A DNA stretch of 34,032 nt from NCBI GenBank assembly GCA_027575765.1, contig JANBPT010000480.1, positions 1-34,032 on the forward strand. Reading direction: 5' to 3'. The notes under the pieces are model-generated. The model was not told where the DNA came from, did no database searches, and saw nothing but the letters and a program-made list of their open reading frames with translations. This DNA is from Tieghemiomyces parasiticus (taxonomy: Eukaryota; Kickxellomycota; Dimargaritomycetes; Dimargaritales; Dimargaritaceae). A program made the position numbers and the translations under genes. Below are positions 1 through 9,469 of this stretch, piece after piece (position 1 is the first letter of the stretch; each line of letters begins with the position of its first letter).

Positions 1-366
1 AAGCTCATGGAGAAGTACCAGAAGCATAGTTTCGACGAGCTGCACCAGTCCCACAAGCACGGCATCATGTGCTTCACTGGTCCCGAACTCATCCGCGGTC
101 CCGAACTGGCCGAGGAGGCCAGCGAGGCGCTTGGTACCAAGATTCGCTACCAGCACGTATCGGAGGATGAGCTGTGCAAGTACCTTAAGCAGACCGGTGA
201 GCTTAGCAAGGAGGAAATCGAGGGCTTTGTCGAGATAATGTGCAACATCGAGAAGGGCCACCTCGAGGAGCAGACCAAGGACCTCGAGAAACTGGTGGGC
301 AAGAAGCCCATGCGTCTGCGTGATTTCTTTGAGCACCACGAGGACGAGTTCAAGCCCTCGCAGTAG
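1..366 (+). CDS. NmrA-like NAD(P)-binding protein, C-terminal part (5' end outside window)
   Basis: The reading frame is open from base 1 and ends at TAG 364-366, so the gene enters from the left edge; the ATG at 7 is probably internal. The visible ~121 residues contain the motif FTGPELIRGPELAEEASEALG, followed by a helical acidic segment and the ending GKKPMRLRDFFEHHEDEF. This is the layout of the C-terminal substrate-side lobe of NmrA-like atypical short-chain dehydrogenases: the 'TGPE..' strand, the helix after it, and the final 'GR.P.sl.dF...' signature. Such proteins are cytosolic Rossmann-fold NAD(P)H-binding redox sensors or reductases. The Rossmann domain with its GxxGxxG motif lies off the window, so catalytic or purely regulatory function cannot be judged. 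Third codon positions are GC-rich, as in the other firm genes here. The family call is from recalled signature; the exact substrate is unknown. Confidence 0.82.
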   Translation, partial: KLMEKYQKHSFDELHQSHKHGIMCFTGPELIRGPELAEEASEALGTKIRYQHVSEDELCKYLKQTGELSKEEIEGFVEIMCNIEKGHLEEQTKDLEKLVGKKPMRLRDFFEHHEDEFKPSQ

Positions 367-540
367 AGAGTATCAATCCTCACTCATCTCTCCTCCACTC
401 TCGGGGTGTGTTGATCCGGTGCCCACCACTCCAGTCCACCTTTCGCTCTACGCACCTTGTGTTTACAGACAAGTATTCCTGACTTGTGGCCCACCGATCT
501 TCTGTCCACACCCTACATTCACTCTGCCAGGGGGGTAGTG

Positions 541-546
541 AATAAA
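541..546 (+). terminator. Polyadenylation signal AATAAA
   Basis: A perfect AATAAA lies 175 bases after the stop codon of the NmrA-like gene, followed by A-rich sequence. It is the only canonical hexamer seen close behind this gene and fits a 3' UTR of about 190-200 bases. From here to about 1170 no coding signal was recognised. Confidence 0.5.
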
Positions 547-1171
547 AGAATCAAATCATGGGCATTAATCTAAAGTAATATGCATATGGGAGGGTATATA
601 GCTATCGTGAAATATCACATCGAAATGTAGGTACGCAACAGCTTCCTCGGCAAGCATGGCCTGAGGTCTCAGATACTGGTGGTGTAGATGCCATTCGGGA
701 GTGGCCTAGGTGAGGGATCGAACGGTTTATACCGTGTTGATATCGGACCCTTCCGCACTTTCTAATTCACCATGTTGCATAATTAACGCGCCAAATTTAG
801 AAGCCCTATCCCCAACCCCACCCAAATTTACCAACGGTAATGCACGCGGCCTCATTTATAATTTTTCGTCCAAGGACCGCAGGGAAGAGTATATTCCATC
901 TGAGCTATTTGTCACACCGGGCTTGGATTCCTTTTATCCCCCCTCCCCTACTGGCAACCCGTGACTATTTCGCTCTAGTACTGCCCATTGCTCCTTTGGA
1001 GAATAACCTCCCGCCTGGTCGTCCATCGGACGATGATGGCGCACTCATAGGGACTAGAGTCGTGGAATAGTCGAGGGAGGGGAGGAGGGGATCCTCAGCG
1101 GACTGTTGAACGACTAGCCCACGCCCGTCATACATCCCTTACTACTATGCACAGTGCCCTGCACAAGGGAC

Positions 1172-1327
1172 CTGGGGCTGGGCAGCCGTTTCAACCGTTG
1201 GGTATTCCACAGCCTCATCAATGACCGGCACCACTAGAAGGCACGCTTTGCCACCGATCCCCTGGAGAAGTACGATAGGGCCAGCGAGTGCCTGCTGGAC
1301 TCTATTTTGACAGAGGATACGATTTAG
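1172..1327 (+). pseudogene. Short coding-like stretch, possible gene relic
   Basis: One frame reads as protein-like sequence with GC-rich third positions, interrupted by a TAG at 1235-1237 and ending at TAG 1325-1327. The part after the first stop contains RFATDPLEKYDRASE and LLDSILTED, which look like ordinary globular or helical protein, unlike translations of the surrounding DNA. No family was recognised. It may be the 3' remnant of a lost gene, an exon whose partners are missing, or chance. The rest of 547-1924 shows nothing I can support. Confidence 0.22.
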
Positions 1328-1924
1328 GTATACTTCTATGGCCCACCTGCTGGTTCTAGTTGCCAGAGGTCGTGCCTTAAAGGTGACCCTGTCCTAACCC
1401 AGACCCGCTGGGGTGGCTCCCTACCCAGCGTTATGCTGTCAGTTATTCTTTTTACCAGACGGGCCCGGTTGCACCTGAGCGTCAGGCCCTCCGGTGTCAA
1501 CGTCTCCGCCGACCACCAAGTAGAACACGGATTAGCGTCCATGCTCCTGACCTGGGAAAAGGCACGTGAGAGTGAGGACCGCCCCCCTTTCGTGGGCTTG
1601 CCACGATAATACAGCACCCCATTGCGCTGCAGCCGGCCGAGCCTACCGTTCCGGCACCAAAGTCAAACATCTTCCAGCTCCTCCCTACAGTCCAGAGCCA
1701 GTTCCTTACAACCCTTGGCTGTTCAGGGTGGCACACTAAACGGCTATTGAGTGAGCAGGGCTCCACTCTGGCAGCGGTCACGGACGCCCAGGGGATCGGA
1801 GCTTGCCCCAATTCACCCAGGCGACTTAACATTCGAACTGGGTAGCCAGGCAGGAAGAGCTCGCCGAGTAGTACCTCAGGACGGCGATCATATGAAATTC
1901 GCCACATTATGTTTTCGGGCGCCC

Positions 1925-2954
1925 AAAGCCTTATGGAGTACGTTGATAAAGCACTTGCCCGTTGCGTTGTTCAGCCTCCGCAGGTCCGACTTGGCCGTCC
2001 TTGCCAGCAACGGCGAAGATCCGCGCAACGTGCCCACGTGGGCCAACAAGACCCATGCCATGAGGTGGCTGACCCTGGGTACCCAGCCCAACGACTCGTA
2101 TATCTTCCATTTCAGCGGACACGGCAGCCAGACCAAAGGCACCACGGGCAGTGATATTGACGGGTAGCACGAGGCCATCCTGCCCGTGGACCACAAGACC
2201 GTAGGCCAAATGGCCAACAATGACATGGACGCCGTCATGATCCGTCCGCCGTCTTAGGGGGTGCCGCCCCACCGCAGGATGCGATTCCTGACATTCCTGT
2301 ACGGCACTAAGCCTGCCGTTTGTCTGCGATCACAATGACCGGCTGGTATCGAACCTGGTTCCCGAGCTGGCCACCTTGTCCACCACCGCAGTCGGTAACA
2401 AAGTACCTGGTAGACGGTCGTCATTTTCGCTGGCAGGTCCATTTTATCCGGCTCTTGGGCGGCTGTCGGCGGATATAAGTCTCGGAACAAGCTGAGGTAG
2501 CCCAAGGGAAGGATGCCCGGCGTGGTCATGTTTAGCGGGTAAGTCCGGTCCATTGCCGGTTGGATGGCGGTTCAACCGCTGTGACGCTCTTCGTACTGAC
2601 TCTGGTTTTTTACCGCCAATGGCTTAGGGTCAAGTGGTATTATGTAGAGTTACATAATTACCTAAAGGGGTACATTGTACCAATCTCGTAGCACTCGTTT
2701 CCGCTCAAATATTGCCCTCAACGCTACCCAACCAATGTATCGATTCCCAACCCTTGGCCAGCACATATAATACTGCGGCGGACAACGCCGGAACCATGTA
2801 CCACGCCCTGGTTTCGGTTCTGTATGGTGACCACCGCCAGATCTACTCGCAAGTCCTGACCAATGTGCGGCACAACGTCACGGGTAAGTAGAGATAGGTC
2901 CCACAACTCAGCTCCGGACGGCTCATGGACATGAACCAGGTGTTCACCATGTAG
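1925..2954 (+). pseudogene. Type I metacaspase (caspase-like cysteine protease) pseudogene
   Basis: Metacaspases are Arg/Lys-specific clan CD peptidases with a Cys-His dyad. The relic follows the family order. A degenerate KAL start (1925) is followed by RRSDLAVLASNGEDPRNVPT, then QPNDSYIFHFSGHGSQTKG with the catalytic His codon at 2120-2122. Next come HEAILPVDHKTVGQ, a GCR....DS-stop-HS segment at 2259-2297, LPFVCDHNDRLVSNLVPEL, VVMFSG, and the C-terminal end NAGTMYHALVSVLYG to VPQLSSGRLMDMNQVFTM with a stop at 2952-2954. It cannot be translated: TAG at 2164, TAG at 2255, a one-base insertion in the G run near 2258, TGA at 2289-2291 exactly at the catalytic Cys, and TAGs at 2889 and 2895. 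About 25 residues between KAL and RRSDL, usually holding the GCxND motif, are missing. A GTAAGT at 2539 directly after FSG suggests an ancestral intron to about 2735. No N-terminal prodomain is visible. Confidence 0.9.
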
Positions 2955-4036
2955 TATAGTCTCATAGCCACTTGGGGTATTTATGACCAGTCCGCCTCGC
3001 TTGATCCGCAATTGAAGCATTATTCCCTCTACCGCCTCTGTCCTGCCGCACTGCACGTGGTCTACGTTACTCTCAGCCCCCCTCTGTATATCGTGTCTGT
3101 AGTGACATGCGAGGCTCGTCCGTTTGGTCGTTAATACATGCTCGAGGCCTTTCCAACTTATACGTGCAAGCAAGGTGAAGCCTAGAGGACCGATGATTAT
3201 GAGCTCGACTGTTATACATGGCTACCAACCTGCGCAGTGGTCGAATCGGGACGCTGTCTGCAAGGCTAGTGTAAAGGCGGATAGAATTAAATTATAGCAC
3301 ACCAACTGCCGTAGTATATCGCGGGCCAGGGGAACTGACCGGTAGTGAGAGCAGAGTTGGCGGAATGCGAGGGGAAGGGAACAGGACGGGGCTGGAGAGG
3401 ACGTGGACGGGTGGCTACCGGCGGCGTCTGAGCGACCCTGGCCTATTGGGAATTCTTACCACGCCGCCACCACCCTCCGTCCATTACTCAAGCGTGAACC
3501 AATTGCCGTAAAGCTCCGTATCGACCGCTGTCCTTCCGAACGTACGAGTGCTGCGCAGTACGGGAGGGGTCGAACGTAAGGGCTGGCCTGACAGTCGGTT
3601 CCATCCGCCGCACTGCTATGCCAGGCCGTCCCGTCATTGGCGATTGGGTCTACGACAGGCACGGCATAGAGAAAAAGGGGCGAAGTGCAGAGGGGAGGCG
3701 GATATAAAGGGCAATCGGAATGGCGCAGGTACGGGCCACTACTGAGTGATGAGGGTCCGCCATAGTTATACAGGTATTCTCACTTTATGCCATCCCTACA
3801 CGGGGGACCGGTCGTCGGCCTCTGTCTTTGCCTAATTTGTATCCACCTAGTGGTTACTATGTTGGCACCGAAAAGGGACGCACCCTATTAAGTTACAAAT
3901 ACTTCCGCGGCCTTTCCGTCATCACCGCCCTCGTACTGATGTCGACCCATCTCAAGCCCTCACTCGCGTCCAGTCCGCCCTCCCCCCGCCCCGGGGACTC
4001 AAGTCCAATTACTGGATGCACACAGCCACTGCCACT
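2955..4036. other. Non-coding interval with no recognised gene
   Basis: No frame gives a recognisable protein. Around 3340-3420 the plus strand is purine-rich. From about 3780 to the TATA box the plus strand becomes pyrimidine-rich, as upstream of other genes in this window. A 78-codon open frame at 3828-4064 overlaps this promoter-like DNA and is not believed. Confidence 0.5.
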
Positions 4037-4044
4037 TATAAAAA
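4037..4044 (+). promoter_or_regulatory. TATA box of the secreted repeat protein gene
   Basis: TATAAAAA lies 139 bases upstream of the preferred ATG at 4176 and is preceded by a pyrimidine-rich stretch. With a usual TATA-to-start spacing of about 30 bases, transcription would begin near 4067, giving a leader of about 110 bases. This supports the ATG at 4176, which opens a signal peptide, over an in-frame ATG farther upstream. Confidence 0.6.
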
Positions 4045-4175
4045 GGGCCACATCAGCCAGGTAGTCTTTGCCTCATTATCCTTATCTCCCTTGTACGCCC
4101 TCTGCCTTGCGCTCCCACACAGCTGACGAAGCCTTCTTTGCCCACCTTACACTCGCCCGCCTCGTTAGCGCCGGT

Positions 4176-5153
4176 ATGAAGCCCCCCCTCACTACTGTGG
4201 CCACTCTGGTGGCTGTCCTTATCGCCCATGAAGGCTCCCTGGTTGCCGCTGGTCCGACTAGTACAGACACTGCCACTACGCCCAACGATGGCAGCGCATC
4301 TGCCTTTGTTGAGCAGGAGCGCGGTGTGGCCAGTGACGCCTTCCCTGTGTACTGCCCCAAGATCCTCACCAGCAGCTTCCTCAAGAAGGGCCAGGCCGCC
4401 CTCGATTACACCAGACTGTGGAAAAAGAAGCTCAACCCCAAGGACGGGACCGTGGAGAAGGTGGCCGACTGGCTGTCTGTCCGCTTTGCCTACGCGCGCA
4501 TGGGCCACAACTATACCGACCCGACTATTGTTAGTGGACCTCCATCCTTCACCATCTGGGTGCCGCCCGTGGCGGGTCTGGTCCCCATCGCCAACCCCGT
4601 GGCAAATTATCAAGCCACGGGAATCGACCAGCTGGCATTCATCGACGGCGTGGCCAAGCATTACAAGAAGAAGCCCGTTTACATCAACATTAATCACCGG
4701 CTTCTCGGCCAGCCCGCCGGCCAGGCCGTGGTCAGCGTCCTCGACACCTGCTTCGGCGGCGCCATTTCTGGAATCCCCAGATCTAATGGTGGCGCCCTGG
4801 GCACTAGTGACTATCCCACAACGAGCCAGTATTCCATTCCGCCACAGGGTAATAGCGGGCACAACAACGCTGCCCCGTATGGTGCACAGCCGCAGAATAG
4901 TGGCTATCCCACAACGAGCCAGTATGGCCCTCCGCCACAGGGTGGTAGCGGGCACAACAACGCTGCCCCGTATGGTGCACAGCCGCAGAATAGTGGCTAT
5001 CCCACAACGAGCCAGTATGCCATTCCGCCACAGGGTGGTAGCGGGCACAACAACGCTGCCCAGTTCAACTCTCGGCCGCAGAATAGTCAATCCTATGGCC
5101 AACCAGCAGGGGTCACAGACTTACAATGGACAAGCTTCCTGGCATCAATGTGA
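4176..5153 (+). CDS. Secreted protein of unknown family with three Tyr/Pro/Gln-rich tandem repeats
   Basis: From ATG 4176 the protein is 325 residues. It opens with a clear signal peptide (MKPPLTTVATLVAVLIAHEG, then SLVAAG), so export is likely. Residues about 40-205 form a compact-looking domain with two cysteines (VYCPK and LDTCFGG), one NYT glycosylation sequon, and the segment KKPVYININHRLLGQPAGQ. I do not recognise the family. Residues 211-303 are three 31-residue repeats of the type SGYPTTSQYGPPPQGG followed by SGHNNAAPYGAQPQN, with almost identical DNA, so they were duplicated recently. The frame then runs on for about 22 residues and stops at TGA 5151-5153. A better protein-like tail continues in another frame to 5334, so the present C-terminus may come from a frameshift. 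An earlier in-frame ATG at 4068 is rejected in favour of the signal-peptide ATG behind the TATA box. Confidence 0.72.
   Translation: MKPPLTTVATLVAVLIAHEGSLVAAGPTSTDTATTPNDGSASAFVEQERGVASDAFPVYCPKILTSSFLKKGQAALDYTRLWKKKLNPKDGTVEKVADWLSVRFAYARMGHNYTDPTIVSGPPSFTIWVPPVAGLVPIANPVANYQATGIDQLAFIDGVAKHYKKKPVYININHRLLGQPAGQAVVSVLDTCFGGAISGIPRSNGGALGTSDYPTTSQYSIPPQGNSGHNNAAPYGAQPQNSGYPTTSQYGPPPQGGSGHNNAAPYGAQPQNSGYPTTSQYAIPPQGGSGHNNAAQFNSRPQNSQSYGQPAGVTDLQWTSFLASM
4806..5084 (+). repeat. Three tandem 93-bp repeats inside the secreted protein gene
   Basis: Units begin at 4806, 4899 and 4992 with an exact 93-base period, 31 codons each, so the frame is kept. The first and second units differ at few bases; the third diverges at its end, where AAPYGAQPQN becomes AAQFNSRPQN. 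The high DNA identity, including third positions, points to recent expansion or homogenisation. Confidence 0.95.
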
Positions 5154-5334
5154 GGAGGAGTAAAGACAATTATGAGAGCAGCAGCGAAGAAATCAGCAGT
5201 TGCAGCAGCAGGCACAGAAGCAGCGGAATGAGCAGCAGGCAGCAGACAGCGTCGATGACTTGCTTTCTTTTAGTACACCGATTCAGGTAAACCAACAGCC
5301 CATCGCTACCGACCTCAGTGCTTACCAAAAGTAG
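5154..5334 (+). pseudogene. Frameshifted Gln-rich tail of the repeat gene (decayed or misread 3' end)
   Basis: In the frame whose codons end at multiples of three, sequence from about 5095 onward reads as NQQGSQTYNGQASWHQ, then an acidic/Gln-rich stretch with stops TAA 5161 and TGA 5173, then EQQRRNQQLQQQAQKQRNEQ, DSVDDLLSFSTPIQ and an ending at TAG 5332-5334. The composition matches the Gln-rich repeats just upstream, so this is probably the old C-terminus, separated by a frameshift near 5090-5105 and two point stops. The Gln/Glu run would form a coiled coil. DDLLSF recalls DLL-type clathrin-adaptor motifs, which would be odd in a secreted protein and could mean that two gene parts were joined. 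An unseen intron is the alternative. Confidence 0.5.
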
Positions 5335-8300
5335 TTTATCATGTTAACGTGATTATTACCCCGGCTCTTCCTTCCGTTACGTCTATTGTTAGCGAGTGAT
5401 TTTATACCCTCTTGTGTGTATCCATCTGGTAACCCCCACCCTTGTTGATCCTACCCATTTGCTTAGCCCATTTCATTACTGTTATTTTTGGTCCGGCCCC
5501 TCGTCTCTATATTTGTTTTTTTTTCGCTAGGTATTTTTACATGCTCAACCTCCTGCAGCAGGATAGTGTTCAATATATTAGTGGCTGTACGATGAGGCCT
5601 CGGTGGACAAACAATAAGTATCGGCAAATTGAAATGCAATGGCGATACAGTTTTCCGTATTCAGACATTGCGTGTTGAGGTAAAGGGTAATGAGCATGGG
5701 CCTCACATGGCTGCTTGTCCAGGCATCGTCTTTGGGAGGGCTAGCCTGCACGCAGTCGTGAGGTATGGTATGCCCTACCACCAGCAACCGCCGTCCCATC
5801 TCTAGTCCCTTATGCTGTGTTCTCCGCATTACTTCTTTTTTTTTCGCGAATCGTAGTGGACTGAAGACCTGGGTGGTCGGAGATGGCTTTACTCTGGCTA
5901 GGTAAGCCAGCTCTCAAGGGGGCCCATATCGCAGCTGTGCAACGGTTGACCGTGGGCAACAGCGCCAAATGATTTTCAAGTTGGTCAAATGGTTGGGCCG
6001 AAGTACGGGATGTGCGTGAGGTTAGGCTAGACGCCCTTGCTCATTCCTATGGAATTCATAACCAAGCCGCCTTCGGGTACTGCCTTTCTCCCGTCCACCA
6101 CGTATTATTCTTAGCCGCCATTATACTTCAGCTATTGCCTGTGCCATAATCCAAACATGCATAACTTGACACCTTCTTACTCTCCAATACAGATGGCCTT
6201 GAGGCCACTTGAGGATAGGCGATACATGCCTGTCGCCTAATCCCCTTCCGACCAGAGCTGCACCATTGTAATCTCCATCGCTTCCAGTATACCACGGCCT
6301 GTGACCAGCCACAGGACCACCAAGGCTGGAAACCCGCGTGACGTGGCAGCCAGATAATCTTAGGTCTGCCTTAGCAGGATGTATTTATATGCCAGCTCCT
6401 ATGATTCAGTAAACGACGTTAACCCCTAAGCCCCTTTTTCAATCCTTGCAACTCTAGCTGTTAATTAACTCATATGGCCTTGGATTGCCACTGTGATGCC
6501 GCTAATGGAGACGAGCAAGCGTGGAGGTTGTAGTGGGTTTTACTGAAGGTGCAATGGGCGCCGGCAATTATCGATCAGTAGAGTTAGGCACAAGGCTAGT
6601 ACTAGCGAGAAGTAGCACGACGGATGGAGTAAGGGCGTAAAGAGTGCGGTGGACGTAGAGATGGAAAGAGAGGGAGGGAGGTGGGAGTGCTACGAACGTC
6701 AAACGGTACGTATTCTAGGCTAACAGGGGGAGGGGCTATGGAGAGGGGGGCGGGCTGATATTAACTGCTAAGCAGCGAGTTCGTGGCCGAGTGTGCACCT
6801 CCGACGGTTGCATGCAAGTTTCCACAACCTCTAGCGGATGATGGCCTGAAAGGGCTACATACTAGCACATTCTTTACGCGGCCTTGTTTATGGGATTCAC
6901 GATCAGAACGGCAACCTTAAACTATAGTGTCCGTAAATGAGGATCTGGGGGTTAATGGTGCAAAGGCGTAGCAGAGGGTTTATTGAGACAAACAAGTAAA
7001 GGGGCCACCCCTAGGTGGCGAATGCCACGCACTGTCAAGCAATAACAAATTTAGATGACCAAAACGAAGACCTAGTTCATCAAGGCGGACTTGGAGGTTC
7101 ATATAGCTAGTTTAGACTGTGAGGGGTCGTGGTTTTGGACGTGGTTCTGGAAGGCAAAAGGCTTCGCGAGTTTGTATGCTAGTAGTGTGAGTTCGTTAGG
7201 AGTTGCATAGGTGGCCCCCGTAGTACGGGCAGCCGGTTGCATGGTGGCCTACTGGTGTTGGAGATACTTTAAGCGGTGTAGACATATGTTAGCCCTAGTG
7301 AGGTTTGTAGGCATCATATGACAGTTGGCCCCGCCATACTGTCGCTCGGGACTTCTTTTAGGTTGAGCTGAGTAGCTACTATGAATAGGGCTGGTCGCTA
7401 TTCAAGTATAAAAGCCTTTACGGTCGCCATTTAATAAAACGACAGTCCCTTATCAAATTCACAGTCCTTTCTCCAGTTATGTTTGGCAGCCAAGTCTTTT
7501 ATTTGTCAGTTTGCTTCTACCACAGTCACTTTCTATGCTCTCCACGCAGCCTCTGAATTCCTTAAGAAACCCCGATAGCTCTCCTTTATTCGACGCCCGT
7601 GATAATGATTGCGTTACTTCCTGCGCCACCGCACCGTGCGCCCCATCTACGAAACTCAACCTCAGATAACGACAATGACCACGCTTCGCCCCTAAATCAC
7701 CAACCGTGGGAATGACGCCGGCCCCCCTTATCACCCGAATACCACACTAGTGGGGTGGGGTATTTAATAGTTCATTATCATATAACAAGGGTGAGTAAAT
7801 AAGAGTTTAGCTCAAATGGGGTGTGTAATGACTATGCACGTAATGTCCAGGGATGGAGGGTGTGACTGGAGTATAGTTCGGAAGCAATGATAAAGCCCTT
7901 CCCCCGATTGGTCATGTAATTGGTAATAAAGGGTGGTGGGCCTAATAGAACCGAGACCTCATCAACCGAATTAATTGTCGTAGTTCTTTTTTTAGAATCT
8001 CACTATTGTCCATCATATGGCCCCATTGGTCTACGGGTGCGCTGTTTCGGAAGTAGTTGAAGGGAGCCAGCCAGCCTGCTAAGTTATATAGAAAATCGTA
8101 CTAGCCCTGCTCCTTTGCGTACCAGATAAAGCAGTCGGGCAAGCTAGCCACGAGACATGATTTTCTGTTCGATATGAACGGATAAACTAGTGCTGTACCA
8201 GCAATGCCGCCTGTCTTTCTGAGAATAGAAGTGCCATCTATTACTCGGACCTACATGTTATTTTCAAGAGTTGACCCATTGTTATGGATATACGGACGGG

Positions 8301-9469
8301 GCAGAGGGGGCAAGGCTGACACAGGACTCCTCGCTTTTAAATAAGCTCCCGCCGCACCAATGTACCTACAGACCCTCATGTTACAACCATACCAGAAATC
8401 CCGGACACCTCATACGACCCTGATGACGTATTCTAGATAGACATACTTCTCGGTGGTCCGTGTATATTTGGGTACATGCTAGCACTCAGTGGATACATCA
8501 GCGGGGACGAAGATTTATATCATCTGGCAGTACGATCGCTGTGTCTTATTCATCACACTTTTACGGCGTACTCCGTTAAAGTGCAGTATATCTAGCACTA
8601 TGGACCCAATAGCTGCCGTCGCTTGCTTGAAAAGGATGCCGCATTCCAGTTCATGTTTCCTATTCCTGTCTGTCCTTGGCCCCCGGTACACTACATTGGT
8701 AGATACGATCTAATTGCTACACATAGGACGAGCTGGCTGCCCGTGGGTGCACGCACATTACGGTGTAGTTAAAAATAGTAATGACCCAGGAGCGCCCGCA
8801 TGTCATCACACCTACGTTGCTTAACTGTTTTGTTTCCTATACACACTTTCTAGTAGCTTTGAACTGCCAGAGAAAGGCTTGGGGCAGATGGCGTGCTAGA
8901 TATTGTCATTTCTGATACGAGAAAATTCCATGTCCTTAAAGCCAAACCTAACCAAACCACGCATGATGCCTTCTTCATGCGTTTCTTTACTTGCTGAGGG
9001 TGATGCGCTATCACTTATATATCACCATGCGACGCTTACTACTGTGTAAAAACAACCGACGTTCACCTGCCACAGTTGACCGAGGATCGCTATTCTTTCT
9101 GGTAATTTAATCTCTGTCGGTACTTATTGTGACAACAACAACTGGCTTGTGCCCCCCCACCAACAAATAACAGCCAAGCCATTATTACTCCTAGCGCCCA
9201 TCATGCCTGTCACACCTGGGGTTTTCTGCTTTCACGACAGCCATCAGGTCGAGATGAGTTAAAGATACGGTGTTACCACCCTATGATCGCCAGTAGATAT
9301 TGATTGATCAACTATGTTTGTAATGATATATGCGGAAAAGGATAGATTACTAATCAGTAATCTTATCCCTAATGCCTTCGCAGGGCTGTGATCGTGTAGA
9401 AGTGATGTCCATACCATGCCTTTTACTTGAACACCGACAATTAGTGAGTTGGGCCGTCCACTATAAGCT
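5335..9469. other. 4.1-kb gene-poor interval
   Basis: No reading frame above about 85 codons and no recognisable protein, RNA gene or terminal repeat was seen. Base use is near neutral apart from a purine-rich plus-strand patch at about 6630-6760 (pyrimidine-rich on the minus strand, like promoters elsewhere in the window). A short frame near 5919-6140 has some coding-like sequence (WAEVRDVREVRLDALAHS) but contains a stop and no family was recognised. This could be old intergenic DNA or an unrecognisable relic. Confidence 0.5.

Noticed and set aside
2164..2291. Stop-codon readthrough or selenocysteine recoding producing an active metacaspase
   Set aside because: TAG stops, a frameshift, a missing N-terminal segment and two further stops near 2889-2897 cannot be explained by TGA recoding alone.
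2886..2911. GTAAGT...CTCAG as a mini-intron near the metacaspase C-terminus
   Set aside because: Family sequence (GKxRxVPQLSS) continues straight through it, so it is coding DNA with two point stops.
5335..9469. Transposon or LTR remnants in the gene-poor interval
   Set aside because: No reverse transcriptase, integrase or transposase motif and no direct or inverted terminal repeats were seen by eye.
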